A DNA stretch of 43,001 bases from Bacteroidales bacterium. GTDB taxonomy: Bacteria > Bacteroidota > Bacteroidia > Bacteroidales > JAADJA01. Positions 9,363-17,781 of the stretch are shown one piece after another; positions within the stretch are counted from its first letter, which is position 1; each line of letters starts with the position of its first letter. Where the stretch lies: positions 1 to 43,001 of the forward strand of contig JADHVR010000029.1 in NCBI GenBank assembly GCA_016783885.1. Reading direction: 5' to 3'. A model generated the notes under the pieces. That model did no database searches. It saw nothing but the letters and a program-made list of their open reading frames with translations, and was not told the origin of the DNA. The position numbers and the translations under genes were made by a program.

Positions 9363-10061
9363 TTAGATTTTTACAGTATTAGTTTTACTTTTAATATTTT
9401 CATTAATAATTTGACCATCGAACAAACGCACAATTCTCTGACCATAATCGGCATCTCGCTGTGAGTGTGTAACAATTATCAGGGTAGTTCCCTTCTGGTT
9501 TAATTCTTCCAATAGATTCATAACCTCTTCACCGTGGGCTGAATCAAGATTTCCAGTAGGCTCATCGGCAAGTATAAGTTTCGGGTTGGCTACCACAGCC
9601 CTGGCAACGGCAACCCTCTGTTGCTGCCCGCCCGATAATTGTAATGGGAAGTGCTTTTTACGGTGAATGATTTTCATTTGCTCAAGCACCTCTTCCACCT
9701 GTTTTTTCCTTTCGGATGATTTCATCCCGAGATAAATAAGCGGCAACTCGACATTTTCGAAAACAGTTAACTCATCAATGAGGTTAAAGTTCTGAAAAAC
9801 AAAGCCGATATTCCCTTTTCTGAATTTTGCTCTTTGTTTTTCGGAAAGCTTCGATACTTCATTGTCGAAAAAATAGTATGTACCGTCAGAAGGATTATCA
9901 AGCAATCCTAAAATGTTTAACAAGGTTGATTTGCCACATCCCGAAGGACCCATTATCGCAACAAATTCGCCCTGTTTAACTTCAAAAGTTACTTTGTTTA
10001 ATGCAGTGGTTTCCACTTCATCTGTTCTGAAAATTTTTGTTAGGTTTTCTGTTTTAATCAT
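9363..10061 (-). CDS. ABC transporter ATP-binding protein, MacB/LolD-type
   Basis: The 232-residue ATPase has all core motifs: Walker A GPSGCGKST (38-46), Q-loop in FVFQNFNL (Q near 90), canonical signature LSGGQ (142-146), Walker B LILADEPTG (Asp166/Glu167) and switch His in IIVTHS (199). It lies downstream of the membrane-fusion adaptor and upstream of the NTF2-like gene and permease on the same strand, as in a MacAB-like tripartite efflux operon without a linked outer-membrane channel. It is the only ATPase near the minus-strand MacB-like permeases, so it may also serve the permeases at 23041-25464 and 28518-30929. That sharing is inference, supported by their shared promoter layout. Confidence 0.93.
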   Translation of the reverse strand: MIKTENLTKIFRTDEVETTALNKVTFEVKQGEFVAIMGPSGCGKSTLLNILGLLDNPSDGTYYFFDNEVSKLSEKQRAKFRKGNIGFVFQNFNLIDELTVFENVELPLIYLGMKSSERKKQVEEVLEQMKIIHRKKHFPLQLSGGQQQRVAVARAVVANPKLILADEPTGNLDSAHGEEVMNLLEELNQKGTTLIIVTHSQRDADYGQRIVRLFDGQIINENIKSKTNTVKI

Positions 10062-10095
10062 GATTATATATTTAAGATTATGTTATTATTTGCTT

Positions 10096-10160
10096 GGAGC
10101 AGGGAGCGTGGTGCTTGGAGCGTTGTGCATTCGCCCTGCTCCATGCTCCACGCACCACGC
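10096..10160. repeat. GC-rich inverted-repeat spacer with interleaved arms
   Basis: The 98-base gap between adaptor and ATPase contains GGAGCAGGG (10096-10104) complementary to CCCTGCTCC (10134-10142), and GCGTGGTGC (10106-10114) complementary to GCACCACGC (10152-10160). The pairs are interleaved (A B A' B'), so the hairpins cannot nest: they are either alternatives or a pseudoknot. The last arm touches the adaptor stop codon. Its G+C content is much higher than the surroundings. Confidence 0.6.
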
Positions 10161-11416
10161 TATTTAAAAACCAGCTTATCTTTCCCGCCAAAAGCATCAT
10201 AAGATGATATTACTACTTTTTCGCCCGGTTCCAATCCTTCCATGACTTCATAGAAATTTGTATTCTGTCTGCCAATCCTGATTTTACGTTTTGTAGCAAA
10301 ATCTTCTGTTGCATCAACTATGTAAATCCAGTTACCGCCGGTTTCCTGAAAAAAGCCTCCGCGCTTAACAATAATTGCATCCTGCGCACTGCTGAACTTG
10401 AGTCTGAGCTGAAGTGTCTGACCCCGTTTGATCTGACCGGGTTCCTCCCCGTCAAAAAACAGATCCACCTGGAATGAACCGTTAGTAACGTCAGTATAAA
10501 TTTTACCGATATTCAGGAAATACGTTTTCCCGGCAAAATCAAATTCCGCATCCTGTCCGATAAACACTCTTGAGATATATCGTTCATCAATGTTTGCCCT
10601 TAATTTAAATCCATCCTTCATGTCGATCTGTCCCAGATGTTCCCCGGCAGATTTTGTTTCACCTATCTCTGCACTGAATGATGATAACTGTCCATCAGTG
10701 GGTGACTTAATATAAAGATTTTCAAGATTGGTTCGCAATAGTTTAAGATTATTTCCCATCCTGTCCATCGTGGTATTGAGCTGGCGAGTACGATTAACGG
10801 CTGAGACCGAATCGAGCTTCTTTAACTGAAGAGAAATGTGCAGTTGTTTAACTGTAAAATCATACTCCCGTTTCGCATCTTCGAACTCTTTAATGGAAAT
10901 CACGTTTTCGTTGTATAATTTTTTCTTCCTCTCAAAATCGCGGTTTGTCATGTCTATTTCATACTCAAGCTGAACAATTTCTTTCTGCCTGATAAATTTG
11001 TTTTGCTCCAGACCAATCTTAGTGTTTTGCAGATTATTAATGGCTTCATAAATCCTTGTTTCCTGCTCCATAAAACTAAGTTCCATATTAGCATTGGAAA
11101 GTTTTAGGATGGTATCACCTTTTTTCAACAAGGCTCCGTCTTCAACATAAACCTTTTCTACAATACCGCCCTGAACCGCGTCAATATAAATGGTATTCCT
11201 CGGAAAAACCACGCCGTCAACCGGGATGAATTCCTGGAATTTATCAGCGAGAACAGTTGCTACGGTGATCTGTGATTTATCGACATACAGTTTACTTCTC
11301 TTATCTCTGATGAAAAGGAGGTATAGAATAAATATCACAAAAATGCTGATCCCCGCGATATTTAATATTTTCTTCGTGGTCCATTTTTTCTTTTCTATTA
11401 CTTTATCCATTCCCAT
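10160..11416 (-). CDS. HlyD/MacA-family membrane-fusion (periplasmic adaptor) protein
   Basis: The 418-residue adaptor links an inner-membrane ABC exporter to the outer envelope. It has one N-terminal membrane anchor (IAGISIFVIFILYLLFI, about 20-36). Next come a beta-barrel/lipoyl half motif (VFPRNTIYIDAVQGGIVEKVYVEDG, near 75-98), a long alpha-helical coiled-coil hairpin (about 110-225), the second lipoyl half (LYIKSPTDGQLSSFSAEIGE) and a C-terminal barrel plus membrane-proximal domain ending in LEPGEKVVISSYDAFGGKDKLVF. The chosen start gives MGMDKV; the second ATG two codons later is equally possible. It is first in the minus-strand unit, behind a sigma-54-like promoter and two activator-type dyads, with ATPase and permease following. 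No outer-membrane channel gene is nearby. Confidence 0.9.
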   Translation of the reverse strand: MGMDKVIEKKKWTTKKILNIAGISIFVIFILYLLFIRDKRSKLYVDKSQITVATVLADKFQEFIPVDGVVFPRNTIYIDAVQGGIVEKVYVEDGALLKKGDTILKLSNANMELSFMEQETRIYEAINNLQNTKIGLEQNKFIRQKEIVQLEYEIDMTNRDFERKKKLYNENVISIKEFEDAKREYDFTVKQLHISLQLKKLDSVSAVNRTRQLNTTMDRMGNNLKLLRTNLENLYIKSPTDGQLSSFSAEIGETKSAGEHLGQIDMKDGFKLRANIDERYISRVFIGQDAEFDFAGKTYFLNIGKIYTDVTNGSFQVDLFFDGEEPGQIKRGQTLQLRLKFSSAQDAIIVKRGGFFQETGGNWIYIVDATEDFATKRKIRIGRQNTNFYEVMEGLEPGEKVVISSYDAFGGKDKLVFK

Positions 11417-11503
11417 AATCTGTCAATTGATTATTCCCGAAACTTAGTTTTTTTAGAGTGCACTTATTATTAAATCACCATAATCCTGCGTATTATCCTG
11501 ATT

Positions 11504-11519
11504 CTCCAAATTTATGCCA
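11504..11519 (-). promoter_or_regulatory. Candidate sigma-54 promoter of the adaptor-ABC unit
   Basis: On the minus strand the site reads TGGCATAAATTTGGAG. It has the TGGCA of a -24 box and a conserved G at the correct 11-base offset for the -12 box, although the -12 is not a canonical TTGC. It lies about 90 bases before the adaptor start. Equivalent elements occur at 25543-25558 and 30959-30974, in each case about 65 bases downstream of paired dyads. The shared geometry is stronger evidence than any single match. Confidence 0.55.
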
Positions 11520-11583
11520 TTAATTTTAAAAATCAGATTAACAGAAGGTTAAAAGAGGTGAATGTTTTAACATTTATTAACAA

Positions 11584-11620
11584 TGTTCGACAGCGTTCAA
11601 TTTTTGTACAAATACGAACA
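11584..11620 (-). promoter_or_regulatory. Paired activator-type dyads upstream of the adaptor
   Basis: There are two 16-base sites. In plus-strand notation they are TGTACAAATACGAACA at 11605-11620 and TGTTCGACAGCGTTCA at 11584-11599, 21 bases apart start to start. Both fit a TGTnC-N6-GnACA-like dyad. The proximal site ends 65 bases from the candidate sigma-54 promoter. The layout recurs before the permeases at 25464 and 30929. They are probably upstream activating sequences for an NtrC-family regulator; no such regulator gene is in the window. Confidence 0.6.
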
Positions 11621-11932
11621 ATAATGGATTATTAACTTTTCCGGTTGGAGAAAGATGATGTTTACACATAATTATATAAATTTTTCTAACTGATTATAAG
11701 CGACTTAACAATTTTGTTAATAAAAAGTCAAAAAATGAGGGTAACCTTTTTACATTTTATAGAATTAACTACTGAAGATAAATTTTCTTTACCGGAAACT
11801 GATTTTTTACTGCCGTAAACTGATTTGATATTGATAATATGAATTTGTTACTTACATTTATAAATAGAATTTTTAGCTTAAATGTAATTAACCATTCCGT
11901 TATGCCGTACATAGTTTATTATCAACATATTA

Positions 11933-11942
11933 CCCCCCCCCC
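11933..11942. repeat. Homopolymeric tract of ten C
   Basis: Ten consecutive cytosines stand in a strongly AT-rich intergenic region (11417-12148), about 33 bases upstream of a TATATTTG promoter element for the T9SS protein at 12149. Such tracts are prone to slipped-strand length change. Apart from the sigma-54-type sites serving the opposite strand, this tract and the promoter element, I see nothing else in this 732-base region. Confidence 0.75.
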
Positions 11943-11974
11943 TCAAACACAACCGAATTTCATTGACGCTAAGT

Positions 11975-11982
11975 TATATTTG
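11975..11982 (+). promoter_or_regulatory. Bacteroidota-type -7 element (TATATTTG)
   Basis: TATATTTG matches the TAnnTTTG -7 consensus of the Bacteroidota primary sigma factor. No clear TTTG -33 box is seen at the right spacing. It would start a transcript with a leader of roughly 160 bases to the T9SS protein at 12149. Confidence 0.4.
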
Positions 11983-12148
11983 CCAATATACGAAAAGCAT
12001 ACTTTTCGTTTTAAAACTTTATCTTTTTCATTTTTTTAAGTTTTTTAATTAAACAAAAACAAGCCAGAATTAACCAAAGAAAAACCAAAATGTTAAACCG
12101 GCTGAAACCTTTGAATTTATTTATTTTATTAATTAAAACCTATTAAAT

Positions 12149-15100
12149 ATGAAAACTTTATTTTTTAAAATAGTAATACTTTTATTATTTATATCTGTGA
12201 ATTTTAGTGCAAAAGCACAACCAGAAACAGATCCTTTTATATTTGATCCTGATTATCAGCATTTAGGAGATGTATGGGATGGTGATCAAATTGAATTCTC
12301 TTTTGATGCGATATATGTTTTAAGTACAACTAATACATATTTTATTGATACTGATTATTTATTTTGGTGTGAGCCATGGATTACCTCTGTTGAACCTGAG
12401 GACGAATTTACATTAACTTATTACGGAGATGGTCGTACAGTAACAATTTCAGGCACTATAGGTGGAGTTATAAATTTAGGATTGAATCGAATAGATATTG
12501 TTTTTCGGCTAGCAGATTGGTCAAATACATATGTACAAGAGCATTGGGTTTATTATAATTATAAGGGTACACCTGGAATTGAAGATTATATTGAAATTAC
12601 TTCAGGGGTTAATTCTTTTTCCGAAGGAGATTTGCTAGATTACGAGGCTCACTTTTATGATATGGACCCTTTAGGTGATGAAATTGAGGAATGGAATTTA
12701 GAGATAAAACTTACTAGCTCTGAAGGGGAATATACTTATGTTGATTTTACAAATACCACTGGACCTATGTGGACATATTGGACTTTTATTGCACCTAATC
12801 TTCCGGAAGATATGACATTCACAAGAAATGAACAGGGTCAAATATATGGTATTTTAAAGGTAACTGGACATGATACTGATGGTTATGATCACACCGATGT
12901 TTTATATATTGGAATAAATAAAGAACCTGATCCACCTGTATTACATACTTTTCCTCAAGAAAATAATACGGTAAAAGTTGTAATAAATAATTCAGGAGGA
13001 ACAAATAACTTGTTATATTATGATACTGATTCCGGGGAACCATATACCGGGACTGGTTTAATGCAGGGTAATTCTCCAATCAGTATGGGTAGTTCAACAA
13101 ACATGGAACTTGAAGGATTTCAGGATTGCTCAAAATACTATTTTGCTGCGAAATCATCAAATCAATATGGTACAAGTGATTATTCAAACGAACGTGAACT
13201 TATGATTTTCTCATCTTCAAATGGAATGCCTATTCATTACCATTTTTCGGATTGTTATTTGCAAGATGGATATGAGTTGGAGGATAATCATTATTTCATA
13301 GGAAATCTGATTATTGAATCGGGTACGACGATTACATTTGAAGGCGGCACTCTTTATTTCGAAGAAGACTCAAAAATCATCATCGAACCCGGTGGAAAAT
13401 TAATCCTTGACGGAGCAACCTGTACAGCACCATGTGGCCAAATGTGGGCAGGGGTTGAAGTGTGGGGGGATTTTACTAAAAGTCAATACGAATGCCAGGG
13501 AGAAATGTACCAGGGAAAAATAATATTACAAAACGGCGCGACAATTGAACACGCCGAAATTGGCGTGCTGCTTGGAGCAAGAGATTTAAACGCAGAAGGA
13601 GATTTTGATGATGCCAAAGCAGGCGGTATTATTCAGGTTCCTTATGGAGGCGACCCTCAAGTACAAGACGCTTACTTCAAGAACAACAAATGGGCGATAC
13701 GGTTCTGGAAATATCAGAATTTTACTGTTAATCCTGTTACTTGCGAACATTTGAGGCCTGCAGAAAACCTAAGTTTCCTTAAAAACTGTACTTTTGATAT
13801 TAACACAGATTACCTTGGCGAGCCATGGTGGTTTTCACATGTACATCTTTTTGATGTAAACGGTATTGATTTTTACGGGTGTACTTTCGTAAATAATAAA
13901 ACCGCCGATCCGTCAGGTCATGGCATTAATGCCTATGGCGCAGGATTTACTGTTAAAGCGATTTGCAATTCGCAGCAAGCACCCTGCCCGGAGGAAGACC
14001 TTGACAAATGCACCTTTACATATTTTAAGAAGGCAATTAATAACCATTCTTCCGGGACACGTACAATTTATGTCTCTGATGCTAACTTCTTGAATAACAG
14101 CTATGGAATTCAGTTAAATAATGTTGACAACGCCACCGTACTGTTCAGTAATTTCTATATTGAAGAAAATCCCGCTGAGGAGGAAGAATGCGAGGGCGAA
14201 GGCAAACAATCCGCCGGTTACGGAATTGACTTAAACCAATGTACCGGTTTTGCCATTGAGGAAAACTACTTTACCAAAGCTACCGGTGCACCTTTGGGCA
14301 ACTATATAGGTATAAGGGTTACCGATTGCCCCTCTGAAAGTGATGTTATTTACCGTAACGAATTTACTGGTGTAAGTGTGGGTAACCAGGCGGAAGGATA
14401 TAATAGACCTGAGAGTGGACAAGCCGAAACTGGAATTACATATTATTGTAATCAAAATACCAACAACAACTACGATTTTTATGTGGCTGATAATTCAATA
14501 GTTGGTGGTTATATGGGATGGTATGATAATCCTTCTGGTAATACCTTAAGTTCAAATGCACAAGTACAATTCCAAAACGATTATACTGAACCTATCATCT
14601 ATTTTTATAATGAAAATGAACCGGATGAAATTTTAAGTAATCATTCACAATGTGTATATACTGAGGCTCTTAATGATGAAAACACCTGTCCTTCTCATTA
14701 TGGCGGGGGAGGTGGAACAGAAGGGAGGATTGCATTAACAGAACCTGAAAAACAAGCAAAAGAAGCTGATTACCTTCAAAGTTTTAATGACTATAACGGT
14801 GTACAGGCATTATATACAAGCTTATTAGACGGTGGAAATACCGAGGCGCTTAAATCAGATGTGGCAACCAGCTGGCCCGATGATATGTGGGAATTGAGAG
14901 CTGAACTTTTGGGTAAATCGCCTCATTTATCAAAAGAGGTTTTGATGATTGCAGCCGACAAAACTGAGGTGTTGCCGGAATCTGTTCTGTTTGAGATTTT
15001 ATCAGCCAATCCCGATGAATTGCGTAAAGAGGAATTAATAAGTTACCTAGAAAATAAGCAACAACCTTTACCGCAATATATGATAGATATTTTAAAGCAA

Positions 15101-15883
15101 TTGGCAAATGGAATTTCTTATAAAACAATATTGTTATCGGAAATGGCAACGCATCATGCAAAAATGATAGGCGCTGCACAGGATATAATCCGCAGCATAT
15201 TAAATGAGGAAGAAACTGATATTGAAGAGTTGCGAAACTGGCTTGATAATATCAGCGGTATTGAAATGGATAAGCAAATAATCGAAACCTATATTACGGA
15301 AGGTGATTATAGTTCTGCTCAAAGTTTACTGGATATGTTGCCGGCTTTATATGAATTATCAGGTGATGAATTATTGGAGTATAATGATTATAAATCATTT
15401 ATGCAGTTAGTGATGAACCTTGATCAGCAAGGTAGGACAATATTCGAATTAAATGAAACAGAGTTGGCAAGCATTGTGAACCTCGCTGAATATGGTTACG
15501 GCAGCGCTAAAACTTCGGCACAGGGGATTTTGGAATTCGCTTACGATTATGATTATTGCAATTGTCCCAATCTACCCGAAAACATACAGTTGAAAAGCAG
15601 TACGATTGATATGGGTGATCTGGCAAAAGCAAAAGGTTTGGATATTATTGCCGAGCCTAATCCTGTAAGTGCGTGGGCAGCCTTTGATTATACCTTACCT
15701 TTAACAGAAACAGAAGGAAAAATTGAAATAACCGATAATTCAGGTAAGATTGTTCAACAAATTGATGTTGTCCAACAAAAAGGGCAATATATATTAGATA
15801 CACGGAGCTACAAAGCCGGTATTTATTACTATACATTAATATGTGGAAATTTACAGCGTACCGGTAAATTGATAGTTAAATAA
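12149..15883 (+). CDS. Secreted T9SS cargo protein with parallel beta-helix
   Basis: This 1244-residue protein starts with a Sec signal peptide (hydrophobic core IVILLLFISVNF, cleavage near AKAQ, residue 24). Residues about 25-265 form an unassigned N-terminal region. A fibronectin-III-like segment lies near 265-355. From about 365 to 830 it has the typical start of a right-handed beta-helix (IESGTTITFEGGTLYF, then a DSKIIIEPGGKLILDGATC segment) and many short NNxxGI-type coils. A low-complexity GGGGG linker near 858 leads to a mostly helical region (about 870-1150). The last 75 residues are a T9SS type A sorting domain: IIAEPNPVSAWAAFDYTLP, GKIVQQIDV and the closing GKLIVK. It is exported by Sec and then through the outer membrane by T9SS to the surface or medium. 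The ligand or glycan target is unknown. A strong terminator follows at 15898. Confidence 0.88.
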   Translation: MKTLFFKIVILLLFISVNFSAKAQPETDPFIFDPDYQHLGDVWDGDQIEFSFDAIYVLSTTNTYFIDTDYLFWCEPWITSVEPEDEFTLTYYGDGRTVTISGTIGGVINLGLNRIDIVFRLADWSNTYVQEHWVYYNYKGTPGIEDYIEITSGVNSFSEGDLLDYEAHFYDMDPLGDEIEEWNLEIKLTSSEGEYTYVDFTNTTGPMWTYWTFIAPNLPEDMTFTRNEQGQIYGILKVTGHDTDGYDHTDVLYIGINKEPDPPVLHTFPQENNTVKVVINNSGGTNNLLYYDTDSGEPYTGTGLMQGNSPISMGSSTNMELEGFQDCSKYYFAAKSSNQYGTSDYSNERELMIFSSSNGMPIHYHFSDCYLQDGYELEDNHYFIGNLIIESGTTITFEGGTLYFEEDSKIIIEPGGKLILDGATCTAPCGQMWAGVEVWGDFTKSQYECQGEMYQGKIILQNGATIEHAEIGVLLGARDLNAEGDFDDAKAGGIIQVPYGGDPQVQDAYFKNNKWAIRFWKYQNFTVNPVTCEHLRPAENLSFLKNCTFDINTDYLGEPWWFSHVHLFDVNGIDFYGCTFVNNKTADPSGHGINAYGAGFTVKAICNSQQAPCPEEDLDKCTFTYFKKAINNHSSGTRTIYVSDANFLNNSYGIQLNNVDNATVLFSNFYIEENPAEEEECEGEGKQSAGYGIDLNQCTGFAIEENYFTKATGAPLGNYIGIRVTDCPSESDVIYRNEFTGVSVGNQAEGYNRPESGQAETGITYYCNQNTNNNYDFYVADNSIVGGYMGWYDNPSGNTLSSNAQVQFQNDYTEPIIYFYNENEPDEILSNHSQCVYTEALNDENTCPSHYGGGGGTEGRIALTEPEKQAKEADYLQSFNDYNGVQALYTSLLDGGNTEALKSDVATSWPDDMWELRAELLGKSPHLSKEVLMIAADKTEVLPESVLFEILSANPDELRKEELISYLENKQQPLPQYMIDILKQLANGISYKTILLSEMATHHAKMIGAAQDIIRSILNEEETDIEELRNWLDNISGIEMDKQIIETYITEGDYSSAQSLLDMLPALYELSGDELLEYNDYKSFMQLVMNLDQQGRTIFELNETELASIVNLAEYGYGSAKTSAQGILEFAYDYDYCNCPNLPENIQLKSSTIDMGDLAKAKGLDIIAEPNPVSAWAAFDYTLPLTETEGKIEITDNSGKIVQQIDVVQQKGQYILDTRSYKAGIYYYTLICGNLQRTGKLIVK

Positions 15884-15897
15884 ATTTTTTTTATTAG

Positions 15898-15930
15898 CAG
15901 GTGAGCGGTGAAAGCCGCCACCTGTTTTTT
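15898..15930 (+). terminator. Rho-independent terminator
   Basis: Arms CAGGTG-A-GCGG (15898-15908) and CCGC-CACCTG (15915-15924) enclose a TGAAAG loop, and six T residues follow (15925-15930). It sits 14 bases after the beta-helix protein stop. It overlaps the GTG at 15901 that would extend the next gene, which argues against that start. Confidence 0.9.
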
Positions 15931-15951
15931 CTTATCAAAAAAGTATTAACG

Positions 15952-17604
15952 ATGAAAACAATAACATTTAAATATCTTCATTTGATCTGTACTTTTATCT
16001 TTATTCTCTTTATCTTTCACCTTTCATTTTCTCAAAGCAATATGTCTATACAGTGGCAAGGATGTTATGGAGGAAGTGAAAAAGATGTTGCCTACGATAT
16101 TTGTGAATATCAGGCAAATGGATATTTAATTTCAGGTAAAACCGGTTCTCAGGACGGAGATGTATCATTTTTGCATGGTAATAAAGATATTTGGTTAGCG
16201 AGAATTGATAGTATAGGTAATATTTTGTGGGAAAGAAGTTATGGAGGAAGTTCTTATGATATGGAAGGCAAGATAATACAGGCAACTGATGGGAACTTTT
16301 ATATATGTGGAGCAGTAAGTTCATATGATGGTGATGTTCAGTCAGGTAATCATGGAGATTACGATGTTTGGGTAGTAAAAATTGATCAGGATGGAGAAAT
16401 TATCTGGGAAAAATGTTACGGTGGAAGTGGAAGAGAAGATTTTACAAATATTAAATTACTAAACAATGGTAATCTATTGATTTCATGCAGTTCAACCTCA
16501 GATGATGGAGATTTACCTGCTCATTATCATGCTTATGATGCATGGCTTTTTGTGATCTCTCCCTACGGAGAAATACTAAAAAGTGCTGTTTTCGGCAACG
16601 AATTGCATAACAATGTTTACGATGCAATAGAAACACAGGATGGTGGATTTTTTTTCACCTGTGGAGCATCATCAACAGAAGGAATGGTAGAAGGTACATA
16701 TCACGGTGGAATGCTTGATATATGGGTAGTTAAGTTAGACAATAATATGAATATTGAGTGGCAAAAACTCTATGGAGGAAGTGATTTTGATTCTGGTTCA
16801 AGAGGAATTATTGAACTTTTAGATGGGTATATTTTTTTAGGAGTAACAAACTCAAACGACCAGGATGTATCTGGATTTCATGGTGGTGAAGGTGAAGATA
16901 TCTGGGCAGTAAGGATTGATACAGAAGGAAACATTATCTGGCAAAGGTGTCTTGGAGGTGGTGACTGGGAATTTACAGGTGATTTACACCAAACAGATGA
17001 TGGTGGTTTTATTATATTTGGATCAACACTTTCTCATGGTGGTGACGTATCCGGTAATAACTCCTGGAGCGGAAATTCTGACATTTGGATTGTTAAACTA
17101 AGTACAGAAGGAGAACTTCTGTGGCAGGAATGTTTTGGAGGATATGGCAATGAAGGAATTATTTGGGGTACTATAAAAAAAAGTGATAATAACTGGGTGG
17201 TAGCCGGTTGGGCAGATAATAATTCTTATGATGTTTCGTGTAACCTGCATGGGTATAAAGAGGATTATTGGGTTTTTGAGATAGAAGATACGAGTACTAA
17301 TATAATTAACACACAAACAACAGACAATGCTATAAAAGTTTACCCCAACCCTGCAACGGATTATGTGGTGTTTGAGTTTTCGTCCTCTGTCATTTCGAAC
17401 TGTTGGGCAGGCCAAAGCGTAAGCGTGAGAAATCCCCCGGCTATACAAATAACAAACATTTTCGGTCAGATGATGGCAGAATTGCCAATAAAAAACGAAA
17501 AGACAGTATGGGATATTAGAGAGGTGTCAGGCGGCACGTATTTTTATTGCCTGCAAAGCGGTTTAAACGCAATTGAAAGAGGTAAAATAATAATATTGAA
17601 GTAA
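15952..17604 (+). CDS. Secreted T9SS cargo protein with beta-propeller-like repeats
   Basis: I place the start at the ATG at 15952 rather than the in-frame GTG at 15901. It begins a proper signal peptide (MKTITFKYLHLICTFIFILF, cleavage near SFSQ, residue 28), while the GTG lies inside a terminator hairpin. The 550-residue product has about seven repeats of 55-60 residues of the form W-x-K-C-Y-GGS, then DGxxIxxGxTxS, DGDVSGxHG, DxWVVKID, typical of secreted beta-propeller proteins of Bacteroidota. The C-terminal T9SS sorting domain begins at IKVYPNPATDYVVFEF and ends GKIIILK. About 17 extra residues (SSVISNCWAGQSVSVRNPP) sit between the first two strands of that domain and coincide with an interspersed DNA repeat. 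It is separated from the previous gene by a terminator and is probably its own transcript. Confidence 0.87.
   Translation: MKTITFKYLHLICTFIFILFIFHLSFSQSNMSIQWQGCYGGSEKDVAYDICEYQANGYLISGKTGSQDGDVSFLHGNKDIWLARIDSIGNILWERSYGGSSYDMEGKIIQATDGNFYICGAVSSYDGDVQSGNHGDYDVWVVKIDQDGEIIWEKCYGGSGREDFTNIKLLNNGNLLISCSSTSDDGDLPAHYHAYDAWLFVISPYGEILKSAVFGNELHNNVYDAIETQDGGFFFTCGASSTEGMVEGTYHGGMLDIWVVKLDNNMNIEWQKLYGGSDFDSGSRGIIELLDGYIFLGVTNSNDQDVSGFHGGEGEDIWAVRIDTEGNIIWQRCLGGGDWEFTGDLHQTDDGGFIIFGSTLSHGGDVSGNNSWSGNSDIWIVKLSTEGELLWQECFGGYGNEGIIWGTIKKSDNNWVVAGWADNNSYDVSCNLHGYKEDYWVFEIEDTSTNIINTQTTDNAIKVYPNPATDYVVFEFSSSVISNCWAGQSVSVRNPPAIQITNIFGQMMAELPIKNEKTVWDIREVSGGTYFYCLQSGLNAIERGKIIILK
17386..17438 (+). repeat. 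Interspersed repeat inserted in frame in the T9SS sorting domain
   Basis: The DNA here reads CTGTCATTTCGAAC ... GTGAGAAATCCCCC, an imperfect palindrome of the kind usually found between genes in Bacteroidota. Its complement (GGGATTTCTCACGC) matches the intergenic segment GGGAATTTCTCACTGCGC at 17629-17646. In the protein it creates a Cys/Trp/Ser-rich insertion not present in the sorting domains of the neighbouring cargo proteins. Confidence 0.6.
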
Positions 17605-17621
17605 AAGAACCCGTGTACGCA

Positions 17622-17740
17622 AAAGACAGGGAATTTCTCACTGCGCTTCCTAAACGGATACAGACGTACTAATGATACAAAGTGAATCCGTATGGACTTC
17701 GTGTCGTTTCCTTCGGTCATCGGAATGTCCCGGAATCTAA
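17622..17740. repeat. Intergenic interspersed repeat copy
   Basis: The 177-base gap between two cargo genes holds GGGAATTTCTCACTGCGCTTCC (as GGGAATTTCTCAC then TGCGCTTCC), ACGGAT/ATCCGT inverted words (17655-17660 and 17686-17691) and a CGGTCATCGGAATGTCCCGG end. These resemble the in-frame element at 17386-17438 in reverse orientation. The boundaries are approximate. Confidence 0.45.
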
Positions 17741-17781
17741 ATTATTATTACTTTTACAATATTATAATAAAATTTTAAACT

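Noticed and set aside
11839-12039. 66-codon open frame upstream of the T9SS gene
   Set aside because: AT-rich, spans the C10 tract and the promoter element, and gives no recognisable protein pattern.
15901-15951. GTG start extending the beta-propeller protein by 17 codons
   Set aside because: The GTG lies inside a clear terminator hairpin, and the ATG at 15952 starts a normal signal peptide.
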